Notes under the pieces: generated by a model | Databases searched by the model: none | What the model was told of the DNA's origin: nothing | Seen by the model: only the letters and a program-made list of their open reading frames with translations | From: Candidatus Dormiibacterota bacterium | GTDB lineage: Bacteria; Chloroflexota; Dormibacteria; Aeolococcales; Bog-877 | Length of the DNA stretch: 36,764 nt | NCBI GenBank assembly: GCA_027306595.1 | Contig: DAHUZI010000042.1 | Location: forward strand, 1-36,764 | Direction: 5' to 3' | Shown: positions 16,355 through 24,048 of the stretch, piece after piece | How the letters are laid out: every line of letters starts with the position of its first letter | Numbering within the stretch: the first letter of the stretch is position 1 | Made by a program: the position numbers and the translations under genes

Positions 16355-16418
16355 CGGTTTCGCCCTCGTGAGCCTGCCTCTCGCCTAGACGAACGCCCGG
16401 CCAGCCCCAAGTACCCGC

Positions 16419-17420
16419 CTAGCGCCCGCGGGACCCGTGCCCGTGGCCCGCCCCGCCGGGCCCCATCCCGGGGGACGGGGAGGCGGCCGCCGGGGTGGAC
16501 CCCGGAGTCGGCGTGGCCGCGGGCGTCGCCACCGGGGAGGGCCGCCCCCCAGCCGATCGACCGGGCGGGGACGGCGCGCTGGACGGGCTGGCGGCCAGGG
16601 TCGGGACCGTGGGAGTTGCGACCGCGGGGGCCCCCCGGGGCCGCCCGCCTCCCCGCGGACGTCCCCGGTCGACCGGGCGAGGCGCCGGGGGCCCACCTGC
16701 GGGGTGGACCGGGTGCCGGGGATGCGTGAGGTGGCCCCGCAAGGCTCTGGCCGGATGACTCGGTGGGAGGCCGCGATCCCCGCCCGTTGGGACCGCGGTC
16801 GGGCCGACGGCGCCCGCCGACGCGAGCGGCGGCGGGGATCCCAGCCGCCCAGGCACCGATGGCGGTCGGGTCCCCGACCGCCCGCGCCGGCCGGCCAAGG
16901 CGGGACGCCCGGTGCCCTCGGGGCGGCGGGCTCGGCCTTGAGCGAGATGGCCCGATCGCCCGGGGCGGAGGGTCAGGGTAGGCAGGGGACTGGGGGCGGC
17001 CTGCGAGCTCGGCCGCAGGCGGGCCGCGCGGGTGCGCTCCGGCGGCATGGCGGCCCGCTGCCGGCGGCTCGGCGTCGGGGTGCCGACGGTCCCGGCGGCC
17101 ACCCCGCCCCGTCCCGCGGCGGACGTCCGACGCACCCGGGAGGCGGGTCGATGCAATTCGAACGCCGGGCCGAGCCATCCGGCTCGCGCCGCCATGGCGA
17201 TGCTCCCGCTGAGCGCGACCACTCCGATCGCGCCGACGACGGCCGCGCGTCCCATCCCCGGGGGGCGGGCGCGGCGCCCACGCGCCGCCACCCCCCCGCG
17301 CCCGGCGGCCCCGCGCCAGGGCCGGCTCGGCTCGAGCCCCTCGAACAGCCGACCGAACTCAGCGTCGAGCCACCGCGCGAAGGGGTCCACGGCCGCGTCG
17401 CCGGTTGGAGCAGATGGCAT
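16419..17420 (-). CDS. Single-pass membrane protein with Pro/Arg-rich tail, paralogue of the putative anti-sigma protein
   Basis: A 333-residue protein. Its cytoplasmic N-terminus has VDPFARWLDAEFGRLFEGL, then comes a transmembrane helix (about 58-78, AAVVGAIGVVALSGSIAMAA) and a long low-complexity tail ending GAGHGHGSRGR. The protein encoded at 17690-18856 shows the same plan (FGRWLDA, one helix, Pro-rich tail, NGHGHGG), so the two are probably distant paralogues. The middle of the tail (about 140-260) is unusually rich in Arg and Gly, and could reflect drift or an unrecognised frameshift. No sigma gene is coupled to it directly. The start at ATG 17420 is supported by the shared N-terminal motif. 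Confidence 0.6.
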   Translation of the reverse strand: MPSAPTGDAAVDPFARWLDAEFGRLFEGLEPSRPWRGAAGRGGVAARGRRARPPGMGRAAVVGAIGVVALSGSIAMAARAGWLGPAFELHRPASRVRRTSAAGRGGVAAGTVGTPTPSRRQRAAMPPERTRAARLRPSSQAAPSPLPTLTLRPGRSGHLAQGRARRPEGTGRPALAGRRGRSGTRPPSVPGRLGSPPPLASAGAVGPTAVPTGGDRGLPPSHPARALRGHLTHPRHPVHPAGGPPAPRPVDRGRPRGGGRPRGAPAVATPTVPTLAASPSSAPSPPGRSAGGRPSPVATPAATPTPGSTPAAASPSPGMGPGGAGHGHGSRGR

Positions 17421-17689
17421 GACCGCTACCAGGGGAACGCCTGGTCGATGCCGGATACCCGGATCCGGATCGTCGGCGGCGGCCGCTCAACTGGAGCCCG
17501 GGCCCCGCGTCGGCGCTCGCCGCGGCACGGTCCGCGCGCCGGGCGGCCCCGCGCGCGGCGCATCGCGCGGTCTGCGCGCTCGCGACTGGGTGGGCCGATC
17601 CGCCAGGGGGCATCCCGCCTCCCGACGCCACGGCGGCTCCGCCTACCGCTCCAGGCGGTGGCGGCCCCCCAGCGCGGCGCGCGCCCCGC
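17421..17689. other. Intergenic gap between the two Pro-rich protein genes
   Basis: This stretch holds no gene that I can support. Near 17450-17475 the sequence is rich in short GGATCC/CCGGAT inverted repeats, upstream of the gene that starts at 17420. They could be a regulatory site, but no promoter hexamers stand out. Confidence 0.4.
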
Positions 17690-18856
17690 TCACCCCCCGT
17701 GTCCGTGGCCGTTGGCCCCCTTCCCCTGACCCTTGCCATTGCCGGGCGGGGACGCCGGGGGTGGGGTCGCCGGTGGGGCCGGGGTGGGGGTCGCGGTTGC
17801 AGGAGCGGCCGGGGTCGGGGTCGGCGTCGGCGTGGCGGTCGGCGTGGGCGTGGGCGTCCCGCCGGTCCCCTGGCCCTTGCCCTTGCCGCGCCCCACCCCC
17901 TTGCCCTTGGCGCCCGGCGCGGGCGTCGGGCTCGCGGTGGGCGCGGCCGCCGAGGTCGGCGTCCCGCCAGCCCCCTTGCCCTTGCCGCGCCCCACCCCCT
18001 TGCCCTTGGCGGCCGGGGTGGGCGTCGGGCTCGCGGTGGGTGCGGTCGCCGGCGTCGACGCCGCGCCCTTCCCCTTGCCCTTCCCCTTGCCGGGCCCAGC
18101 CCCCTTGCCCTTGGCGGCACCGGCGCCGACCCCGTGGCCCTTGCCGGGGGGGGTGGGGTGAGCTCTGGGGGTTGGGGTCACCGCAGGGGTCGGGCTGGCC
18201 GCGGACGTCGCGGCGGCCGGCCGGGCCGGGGCCGTCGGGGTCGCTCCGGCCGGCACCGGGCCGGTGGGCGGCGTTGGACGGTGAGACGGGGTCGGTGAGC
18301 GCAAGGGAGTCGGATGCCCCGACGGGCGCGCGGGGGCTCCGATCGGGGACGTGCTCCCCTGAGCCGCCGGGGTGGTGCCCGGGCGGCCTGTCGGCTCAGC
18401 GGTCGGGCGCCCGAGCGGCCCCGAGCGGCGCGTCGGCGGCGGGGTCGGGAGCCGGCCTCCAGGAGACCCCGGCGTCGCGCCCGGGCGGGCGGGGACGGGC
18501 GGGCGCGGGGCCTTCCCCGTCCCCGGGGGGTTGGTGCCGTGGACCCCGGCCGCGCCTGATCCATGCGGGCCGGAGCTCGCCCCGCGGTGCGGTGGCCGCT
18601 GGGGTCCTGCCGCCATGACGTGGGTCACCACGACGGCGGTGCCCCCGGCCGCGAGGGCCGCCGCCATCACGGCGCCCCCCAGGAGCACCTTGGCGGGCAG
18701 GAGCCCGAGGGTCGTCAGCCAGACCGTCCGCCGGCGCCCACCCCGGTGCGCCTCATCGCGATAGCGGGGCCGGGTCGGCGCCGCCGGCCCGGCGGCGGCC
18801 GCCAGCTGATCCGGCAGCGCGGCGTCGAGCCAGCGACCGAACTCGTCGGGCGGCAT
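17690..18856 (-). CDS. Putative membrane-bound anti-sigma factor with Pro/Thr and Lys-Gly repeat tail
   Basis: A 388-residue protein. The N-terminal 45 residues contain DEFGRWLDAALPDQL. One transmembrane helix follows (about 45-80), then a 300-residue exterior tail of PTP/PTA runs and Lys-Gly blocks (GKGKGKGKG, AKGKGVGRGKGKG), ending NGHGHGG. No zinc-binding HxxxCxxC motif is present, so it is not a classical ZAS anti-sigma domain. The role is inferred from position: its ATG shares a base with the TGA of the ECF sigma gene (TGATG), a coupling typical of sigma/anti-sigma pairs. The tail could span or bind the cell wall. Tandem 99-bp repeats encode part of it. Confidence 0.7.
   Translation of the reverse strand: MPPDEFGRWLDAALPDQLAAAAGPAAPTRPRYRDEAHRGGRRRTVWLTTLGLLPAKVLLGGAVMAAALAAGGTAVVVTHVMAAGPQRPPHRGASSGPHGSGAAGVHGTNPPGTGKAPRPPVPARPGATPGSPGGRLPTPPPTRRSGPLGRPTAEPTGRPGTTPAAQGSTSPIGAPARPSGHPTPLRSPTPSHRPTPPTGPVPAGATPTAPARPAAATSAASPTPAVTPTPRAHPTPPGKGHGVGAGAAKGKGAGPGKGKGKGKGAASTPATAPTASPTPTPAAKGKGVGRGKGKGAGGTPTSAAAPTASPTPAPGAKGKGVGRGKGKGQGTGGTPTPTPTATPTPTPTPAAPATATPTPAPPATPPPASPPGNGKGQGKGANGHGHGG
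17875..18072 (-). repeat. Two tandem 99-bp repeats coding a 33-residue Lys-Gly/Pro-Thr unit
   Basis: The segment starting near 17881 recurs 99 bp later, near 17980, with few differences. Each copy encodes AKGKGVGRGKGKG followed by a Pro/Thr/Ala spacer. Because 99 bp is 33 codons, copy-number change would keep the reading frame. Shorter Lys-Gly blocks (18060-18115) look like further degenerate copies. Confidence 0.75.
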
Positions 18857-19449
18857 CACCGCAGGGCCCCCTTCGTGGCCCGCCCGGCGACCGCACCGCC
18901 CCCCGACCCCGCCTCCGGGCTCCGTCCCCCGACCTCGGCGACGGCCACCCCGAGCTCCGCGGCAAGCCGGGAGCGCGCGGCGGCGAGCCGGGAGGCGATG
19001 GTCCGTTCCGGCACCCCGAGGGCGACGGCGATCTCGCGGTTCGTGTACCCGTGGTGGTGGCGGAGGACGATCGCCGCCGCCTGCTTGGGCGGGAGCCGGC
19101 GCAGCGCCTGGACCAGGACCTGGGTCCCGACCGCGTCCGCCGGATCCGGTGGCTGGGCGGGCCGGCCGATCCGGCGGACGAGCTCGCCCACCTCGCGAAG
19201 CCGCTCCCGCCGTCGGTGGGAGATGGCGACGTTGAGGGCGATGCGGTGGAGCCAGGCCTCGGCCGGGGCGTCCGGCTTCCAACGGTCCCAGACCGCGAAC
19301 GCGCGGACGAACGCCTCCTGGACGCAGTCCTCGGCCGCGGCGCGGTCGCCGACGACGCCGACCAGGGTGTGCAGGAGCCGCGAGCTCGCGGTCCGGTACA
19401 GGCGGTCGAAGTCGGCCGCCGACCCGGGGCGGTAATCCTGACCGTCCAC
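18856..19449 (-). CDS. ECF-type RNA polymerase sigma factor
   Basis: A 197-residue sigma-70 family factor of the ECF group. Region 2 (about 12-80) contains DRAAAEDCVQEAFVRAFAVWDRW and AWLHRIALNVAISHRRR. Region 4 (about 110-165) contains LRRLPPKQAAAIVLRHHHGYTNREIAVALGVPERTIASRL, the helix-turn-helix for the -35 element. A Gly/Ala-rich tail of about 30 residues follows. The GTG start at 19449 lacks a ribosome binding site. A CATACT box lies exactly so that transcription would start at the GTG, suggesting a leaderless mRNA. The gene is coupled to the putative anti-sigma gene and lies 97 nt downstream of FO synthase. Its regulon may include the tad-like genes that follow (inference). Confidence 0.92.
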   Translation of the reverse strand: MDGQDYRPGSAADFDRLYRTASSRLLHTLVGVVGDRAAAEDCVQEAFVRAFAVWDRWKPDAPAEAWLHRIALNVAISHRRRERLREVGELVRRIGRPAQPPDPADAVGTQVLVQALRRLPPKQAAAIVLRHHHGYTNREIAVALGVPERTIASRLAAARSRLAAELGVAVAEVGGRSPEAGSGGGAVAGRATKGALR

Positions 19450-19455
19450 TTCGCC

Positions 19456-19461
19456 AGTATG
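19456..19461 (-). promoter_or_regulatory. Possible -10 box giving a leaderless sigma-factor mRNA
   Basis: CATACT on the minus strand ends 6 nt before the GTG start codon of the ECF sigma gene, so the predicted +1 is the G of GTG. No SD sequence is present to argue against a leaderless transcript. No convincing -35 element is seen, so the call is weak. Confidence 0.3.
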
Positions 19462-19546
19462 CCGACGGGTCGGCGGGCCGAGCGCCCCTTCACGATCTCG
19501 TCGACGCCCGGCGACAACTCGTCAGAAGCGGCGGCACCCGGCGGGG

Positions 19547-21577
19547 TCAGACCGCGGCGGCGCTCGGCCCCGGGGCGAGCGGGACCGGCACCCAGCTTGC
19601 CGCCGCGCGGTCGCGCGGTCGGTCCACCACCGGCCCGTAGAGGGTGGTGCGCTCGCGGGGGATGCGCCCAGCGCCCCGGATCGCCGCCTCGATCGCCTCC
19701 GGCTCCAGGTTCTGGCCGTGGCTGGCCCCGCTCATCCGGGTGATCGACTCCTCCATCAGGGTCCCGCCGAAGTCGTTGGCCCCGAAGGCGAGCGAGGCCG
19801 CCACCCCCTCCGGCCCGAGCTTGACCCAGGAGGTCTGGATGTTGGGCAGCTCGGCCCCGAAGTAGAGGCGGCAGAAGGCGGTGAACCGGAGCGAGGCCTC
19901 GAGGGTGAGCGGCTCTTGGATCCCGAAGTACTTGCCCAGGGTGTTGTGCTCGACCTGGAAGGGGAGGAGGACGAACTCGGTGAAGCCGCCCGTCTCCCGC
20001 TGGAGGTCGCGGATGACCTCGAGGTGGCGAAGGCGGTGCTGCCAGGTCTCGATGTGCCCGTACAGGATCGTGCTGGTGGTCCGGATCCCGAGGCCGTGGG
20101 CCTGGCGCATGACGTCGATCCATTCCTCGGTCGTGAGCTTCTCCGGACAGTGGACCTGGCGGACCTCCTCCACCAGGACCTCGGCGGCCGTGCCGGGCAG
20201 GGTGCCGAGCCCGGCGTCCTGGAGCTGGGCGAGGACGTCCCGCACCGATCGCCCGGCGAGCTGGGCGAGATAGCGGACCTCCTCGGGGGAGAGGGCGTGG
20301 AGGTGCAGGCTCGGCCAGCGGCGGCGGATCGTCCGGAACAGCTGGTCGTAGTAGGCGAGGTCGAGGGCCGGCGAGAGGCCGGATTGCATGCAGATCTCGG
20401 TGGCCCCGCGCTCGACGGCGTCCTGGATCTTGGCGAAGACGGTGGCGTGGTCGTGCTGGTAGGCGCCCTTGACCCGCAGCGAGCCGCGCTTGAAGCCGCA
20501 GAAGGTGCAGCTGCCGACGCAGACGTTGCTGATGTTCACGTTGCGGTTGATGACGTAGGTCACGACGTCGCCGACCAGCTCGCGGCGCAGGCTGTCGGCC
20601 GCGCTCCCAAGGTCAGCCAGGGTCTCGGCATAGACGGGGAGCCGCTCCTGGACCCGGAACCCCAGGGTCCTGGCCGTGGCGACCAGCTCCCCGGGCGAGG
20701 GCCAGGGCAGCCGGGGGCTGATCGAGTCGCCGTCGGCCGAGATGCCGCCGAGGTCGCGGGCCCCGGCCTCGACGAGCGCCGGCCAGCTCTCGACGTTGAG
20801 GTTGGGGGGCACCTGGACGGCGATGTCGGGGGGGAGGACCTCGCGGGCCAGGCGCACCGTCTCCACCATCGTGGCCGGGGCCGGGGGGGGCCAGGCCGCC
20901 ATCGCCGTCCCCGGCTTGGGGACGAAGTTCTGGACGATCACCTCCTGCACGTGGTGGTGGCGGGCGTGGCTGGCGGCGATCTGCTCCAGGGTCCGGCGCC
21001 GGTCCTCGGCCGTCTCCCCGATCCCGACCAGAAGGCCGGTCGTGAAGGGGATCTGGAGGAGGCCGGCGTCGTCGAGGTGGCGGAGCCGGTCGCGCCAGCG
21101 CTTGCCGCCGCCGCGGGCGTGGGCCTCGAGCCGGTCGGTCGCGCTCTCGAGCATGAGCCCCATGGAGGCGTTCCAGGGCTTCAGCTCGGCCAGCGCCGTC
21201 CGAGAGAGCAGCCCGACGTTCGTGTGCGGGAGCAGCCCCCGGCGCATCGCCCGGCGGCAGACGTCGACGACCCGCTCCACGTAGGCGGCCTCGTCGGCGA
21301 GGCCGAGGTCGGGGAGCCGCCAGGGCTCCTCGCCCGACATGACAAGGATCTCCCGGCAGTGGAGCCGGAGCGCCTCGTCGAGCTGGCGCTCGATCTCGTC
21401 GACCGAGAGCAGCCCCCCGGTCGCGGTCCGGTACTCGCAGTAGCCGCACCGCTTGGCGCAGCGGGTGGTGACGTCGATCGTGTAGCTGCGGCTGTAGGTG
21501 AGGACGCGGTCGTCGTAGCTGGGGGCGTGCCGGGTCACGAAGCCCAGGGGCGTCGACGGTTCCGCCTCGTACGCCAT
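19547..21577 (-). CDS. fbiC: FO synthase, fused CofG-CofH radical SAM enzyme
   Basis: A 676-residue bifunctional radical SAM enzyme that makes 7,8-didemethyl-8-hydroxy-5-deazariboflavin (FO), the chromophore of coenzyme F420, from tyrosine and the flavin precursor. The N-terminal CofG half has the cluster CAKRCGYCEY (Cys40, 44, 47). The C-terminal CofH half has ISNVCVGSCTFCGFKRG (Cys353, 357, 360). Both halves carry their own [4Fe-4S] site, so the fusion is complete. It is shorter than the roughly 850-residue actinobacterial FbiC because it lacks N-terminal and linker extensions. ATG 21577 lies 33 nt after the Cys/His-rich gene on the same strand. A Ddn-family F420 user lies at 34668-35150. 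Confidence 0.95.
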   Translation of the reverse strand: MAYEAEPSTPLGFVTRHAPSYDDRVLTYSRSYTIDVTTRCAKRCGYCEYRTATGGLLSVDEIERQLDEALRLHCREILVMSGEEPWRLPDLGLADEAAYVERVVDVCRRAMRRGLLPHTNVGLLSRTALAELKPWNASMGLMLESATDRLEAHARGGGKRWRDRLRHLDDAGLLQIPFTTGLLVGIGETAEDRRRTLEQIAASHARHHHVQEVIVQNFVPKPGTAMAAWPPPAPATMVETVRLAREVLPPDIAVQVPPNLNVESWPALVEAGARDLGGISADGDSISPRLPWPSPGELVATARTLGFRVQERLPVYAETLADLGSAADSLRRELVGDVVTYVINRNVNISNVCVGSCTFCGFKRGSLRVKGAYQHDHATVFAKIQDAVERGATEICMQSGLSPALDLAYYDQLFRTIRRRWPSLHLHALSPEEVRYLAQLAGRSVRDVLAQLQDAGLGTLPGTAAEVLVEEVRQVHCPEKLTTEEWIDVMRQAHGLGIRTTSTILYGHIETWQHRLRHLEVIRDLQRETGGFTEFVLLPFQVEHNTLGKYFGIQEPLTLEASLRFTAFCRLYFGAELPNIQTSWVKLGPEGVAASLAFGANDFGGTLMEESITRMSGASHGQNLEPEAIEAAIRGAGRIPRERTTLYGPVVDRPRDRAAASWVPVPLAPGPSAAAV

Positions 21578-21610
21578 CGCCCGCCGATTATCCTCGACCG
21601 GGCGGGTGGG

Positions 21611-22330
21611 TCAGGCGATCGGCCCTGGGCGGCCTCCAGGGCCGCCGAGCCCCAGCCGCGACGCATGGGCGTCGACGACGGCGAGGAGGCGCTCGAAGAA
21701 GGCGAGCCGCTCGGCCTGGGCCTCGACCGACTCGGCAGCTGGGAAGCCCGGCCCCCGGCGGCTGATCCAGGGGGGGACCTCCTGGTGGAGCACGACCCCG
21801 TCGGCGACTAGGACGACGAGCTCGGGGCGGTCGTCCTCGACCCGGATGAGGACCCGCAGGAGGTAGCCGTTGCGGCTGCCCAGCGCCCAGACGCGCTCCC
21901 ACCGGCCCTGCTCGACCCGGGCCCGGTCGGGGCGGCCGTAGCGGACGGTCGGGTCGTCGAGGATCGAGTGGTGGAGGCCGGCCCAGCGGCGCAGCCGAGC
22001 CCCCAGGCCGGGCTCGAGGCCGCGGGAGACGGTGAGCCCCAGCGAGGCCGCCCGACTGTCGAGGTCCGGCGGCAGCAGGGGGGTGCCGCGCGCGGCGGCC
22101 ATCCGCAGGACCTCGACGATGCTGGCGTGGCGCAGGCAGTACCCGTGGCCGTCCACGATCCGCAGGTGGTCGCGGCAGCCCGCCCGCCCGCACTCGACCT
22201 GGCGGCGGTCGACGTAGTGGCAGCGGTAGGCCTCGGCGGCGCCGCAGCCGGGGTGGTCGCAGCCGCCGAGGGCCGGCACCCATTCGCCGGCGCCCCCCCC
22301 CGGCTGGGGCCGGGCCGTCGTCTTCGCCAT
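21611..22330 (-). CDS. Cys/His-rich putative zinc-binding protein, function unknown
   Basis: A 239-residue protein. Its first 70 residues hold six Cys and several His arranged as CDHPGC, YRCHYV, VECGRAGC and GYCLRHA (Cys24, 29, 37, 47, 52, 65), which would suit two zinc sites of a treble-clef or ribbon type. The remainder is alpha/beta with WERVWALGSRNGYLLRVLIRVED and LVADGVVLHQEVPPW, and resembles no family I can name. ATG 22330 has a strong SD (GGAGGGGAG) and a good promoter 60-90 nt upstream. It leads a transcript that continues into fbiC 33 nt later, so a link to F420 synthesis or use is possible, by position only. Confidence 0.7.
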   Translation of the reverse strand: MAKTTARPQPGGGAGEWVPALGGCDHPGCGAAEAYRCHYVDRRQVECGRAGCRDHLRIVDGHGYCLRHASIVEVLRMAAARGTPLLPPDLDSRAASLGLTVSRGLEPGLGARLRRWAGLHHSILDDPTVRYGRPDRARVEQGRWERVWALGSRNGYLLRVLIRVEDDRPELVVLVADGVVLHQEVPPWISRRGPGFPAAESVEAQAERLAFFERLLAVVDAHASRLGLGGPGGRPGPIA

Positions 22331-22392
22331 CGCTCCCCTCCGCCTGGCCGTCCCGACCGGAGCGATGCCGCCCGGTCGCCGGCCCAGCCCGG

Positions 22393-22421
22393 ACGATAGC
22401 CGAGCGGCCCCGACCTGGCAA
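22393..22421 (-). promoter_or_regulatory. Sigma70-type promoter for the zinc-protein/fbiC unit
   Basis: On the minus strand TTGCCA (22421-22416) and TATCGT (22398-22393) are separated by exactly 17 nt. The predicted start near 22386 gives a 56-nt leader with the GGAGGGGAG ribosome binding site of the gene starting at 22330. Confidence 0.65.
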
Positions 22422-22448
22422 CGCGCCCGAGGCGGGGCGGCGCGGCTG

Positions 22449-22470
22449 CCGGCCGCCGGTCGCCGGCCGG
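22449..22470 (-). terminator. GC-rich hairpin directly after purH
   Basis: CCGGCCG and CGGCCGG arms flank an 8-nt loop immediately behind the purH stop codon. It may end the pur transcript before the next promoter at 22421. There is no T-tract. Confidence 0.4.
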
Positions 22471-24048
22471 TCAGTGCCGGAAGTGGCGGCGCCCGGTGTG
22501 AAGCATGGCGATCCCGGCGCCGCGGGCGGCCGCCGTCACCTGGTCGTCCTGGACCGAGCCCCCGGGCTGGACGATCGAGGTGACGCCCGCGGCGATCGCC
22601 ACCTCGACCGTGTCGGGCATGGGGATGAAGGCGTCCGAGGCCATGACGCTCCCGGGCGCCCGCGGGCCCGCCCGCCGCACCGCCAGCTCGGCCGCTTCGA
22701 CCCGCGACATCTGGCCGGCGCCGATCCCGACCCCCTGGCCCTGGCTGGCCAGCACGATCGCGTTCGAGCGCACCGCCTGGGCGAGATGCCAGGCCACCGC
22801 GAGGTCGGCGAGCTCGGCCGCCGATGGCGGGCGCTCCCCCACCGAGCGCCAGGTCGCGGGGTCCGGGCCGCCCGGATCGGCGGTCTGGACCAGGAGCCCG
22901 CCGAGGACACTGCGCACATCGAGGCGGGGCACGGCGCCCTCGGGCGCGGCGGCGGGGTCGGGGATGGCGAGGACCCGCAGGCGGGGCTTGCGCGCCAGAT
23001 GCCCCAGCGCATCCGCGGCGGCGCCCGGGCAGACCACCGCCTCGAGGAACCCCTGGGCCAGGAGCCGGGCCGTGGCGGCGTCGATCGGCCGGTTGCTGCC
23101 GACGATCCCGCCGTAGGCGGCGCGCGGGTCGCAGGCGCGGGCGAGCCGGAAGGCGGTGGCGAGGTCCTCGGCGGTGGCGAAGCCGCAGGGGTTCGCGTGC
23201 TTGACCACCACCGCCGCCGGCTGGGGCCAGTCACGGACGGCGGCCCAGGCCGCGTCGCAGTCGAGCCAGTTCGTGAAGGAGAGCTGCGGGCCCTGGTGGA
23301 GCACCGCGGCAGCCAGGCCCCCCGGCCCGGCGCCGGTCTGGTAGAGGGCGCCGCGCTGGTGGGGGTTCTCGCCGTACCGGAGCTCGGCCAGGCGGGGCCC
23401 GCCAACCGTCAGCTCGGCCGGCCAGCCGTCAGGGCCGCCGGGGTGGAGGAGGTGCTGCGCGACCGCCGCGTCATACGCGGCGGTGTGGGCGAAGGCGGCG
23501 GCGGCCAGCCGGCGGCGGAGCGCCGCCGGCACCCCGCCGGCCCGGACCGCGTCCAGCACCTCCGGGTACTGGGCGGGGTCACTCACGACCACGACGTGGG
23601 GGTGGTTCTTGGCCCCGGCGCGCAGGAGCGTCGGGCCCCCGATGTCGATCGCCTCGAGCGCCGCGGCTCCATCCGCCCCGGCCGCGATCGCCTCGCGGAA
23701 CCGGTAGAGGTTCACACAGACGAGGTCGATGGGGAGGATGCCGCTCGCCTCGCGCTCCGCCTCGTCCCCAGGGTCGTCGCGCCGGAACAGGATCCCCCCG
23801 TGGATGGCGGGGTGAAGGGTCTTGACCCGACCCCCGAACAGGGGGGCGAACCCGGTCAGCTCCTCGACCGGCCTCGGGGTGAGCCCCTCGGCCGCCAGCA
23901 CCGCCGCGGTCCCACTGGTCGCGACCAGCTCGACCCCCTCGGCGGCGAGGCCGCGGGCGAAGGGAACGAGCCCGGTCCGATCGGCGACCCCCAGAAGGGC
24001 CCGCCCGGGCACGACCGGGGCGGACGCCAGGGGCGCGCGCGCCCTCAC
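22471..24048 (-). CDS. purH: Bifunctional AICAR formyltransferase/IMP cyclohydrolase
   Basis: A 525-residue PurH, the normal length, which carries out the last two steps of IMP synthesis. The N-terminal IMP cyclohydrolase domain (about 1-195) has VATSGTAAVL, GRVKTLHPAIHGGIL and DIGGPTLLRAGAKN. The C-terminal transformylase domain has LRYGENPHQ, VVKHANPCGFA, SNAIVLASQGQGVGIGAGQMSRVEA and the end segment ASDAFIPMPD...GGSVQDDQV. The GTG start at 24048 overlaps the purN stop (GTGA). It is the last gene of the purF-M-N-H operon and is followed by a hairpin. Confidence 0.97.
   Translation of the reverse strand: MRARAPLASAPVVPGRALLGVADRTGLVPFARGLAAEGVELVATSGTAAVLAAEGLTPRPVEELTGFAPLFGGRVKTLHPAIHGGILFRRDDPGDEAEREASGILPIDLVCVNLYRFREAIAAGADGAAALEAIDIGGPTLLRAGAKNHPHVVVVSDPAQYPEVLDAVRAGGVPAALRRRLAAAAFAHTAAYDAAVAQHLLHPGGPDGWPAELTVGGPRLAELRYGENPHQRGALYQTGAGPGGLAAAVLHQGPQLSFTNWLDCDAAWAAVRDWPQPAAVVVKHANPCGFATAEDLATAFRLARACDPRAAYGGIVGSNRPIDAATARLLAQGFLEAVVCPGAAADALGHLARKPRLRVLAIPDPAAAPEGAVPRLDVRSVLGGLLVQTADPGGPDPATWRSVGERPPSAAELADLAVAWHLAQAVRSNAIVLASQGQGVGIGAGQMSRVEAAELAVRRAGPRAPGSVMASDAFIPMPDTVEVAIAAGVTSIVQPGGSVQDDQVTAAARGAGIAMLHTGRRHFRH

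Noticed and set aside
15146-16729. A 527-residue plus-strand open frame across the TadG-like gene
   Set aside because: It is low-complexity Arg/Gly/Asp sequence antisense to a gene with a clear TadE/G membrane motif.
17860-18120. Repeats here as a CRISPR array or minisatellite outside genes
   Set aside because: The 99-bp period is a whole number of codons within a coding frame, with no unique spacers of constant length.
17733-18161. Plus-strand Gly/Val-rich open frame as a surface or PE-PGRS-like protein
   Set aside because: It is the antisense reading of the Pro/Thr and Lys-Gly repeats of the putative anti-sigma gene, which has a coupled start and a membrane helix.
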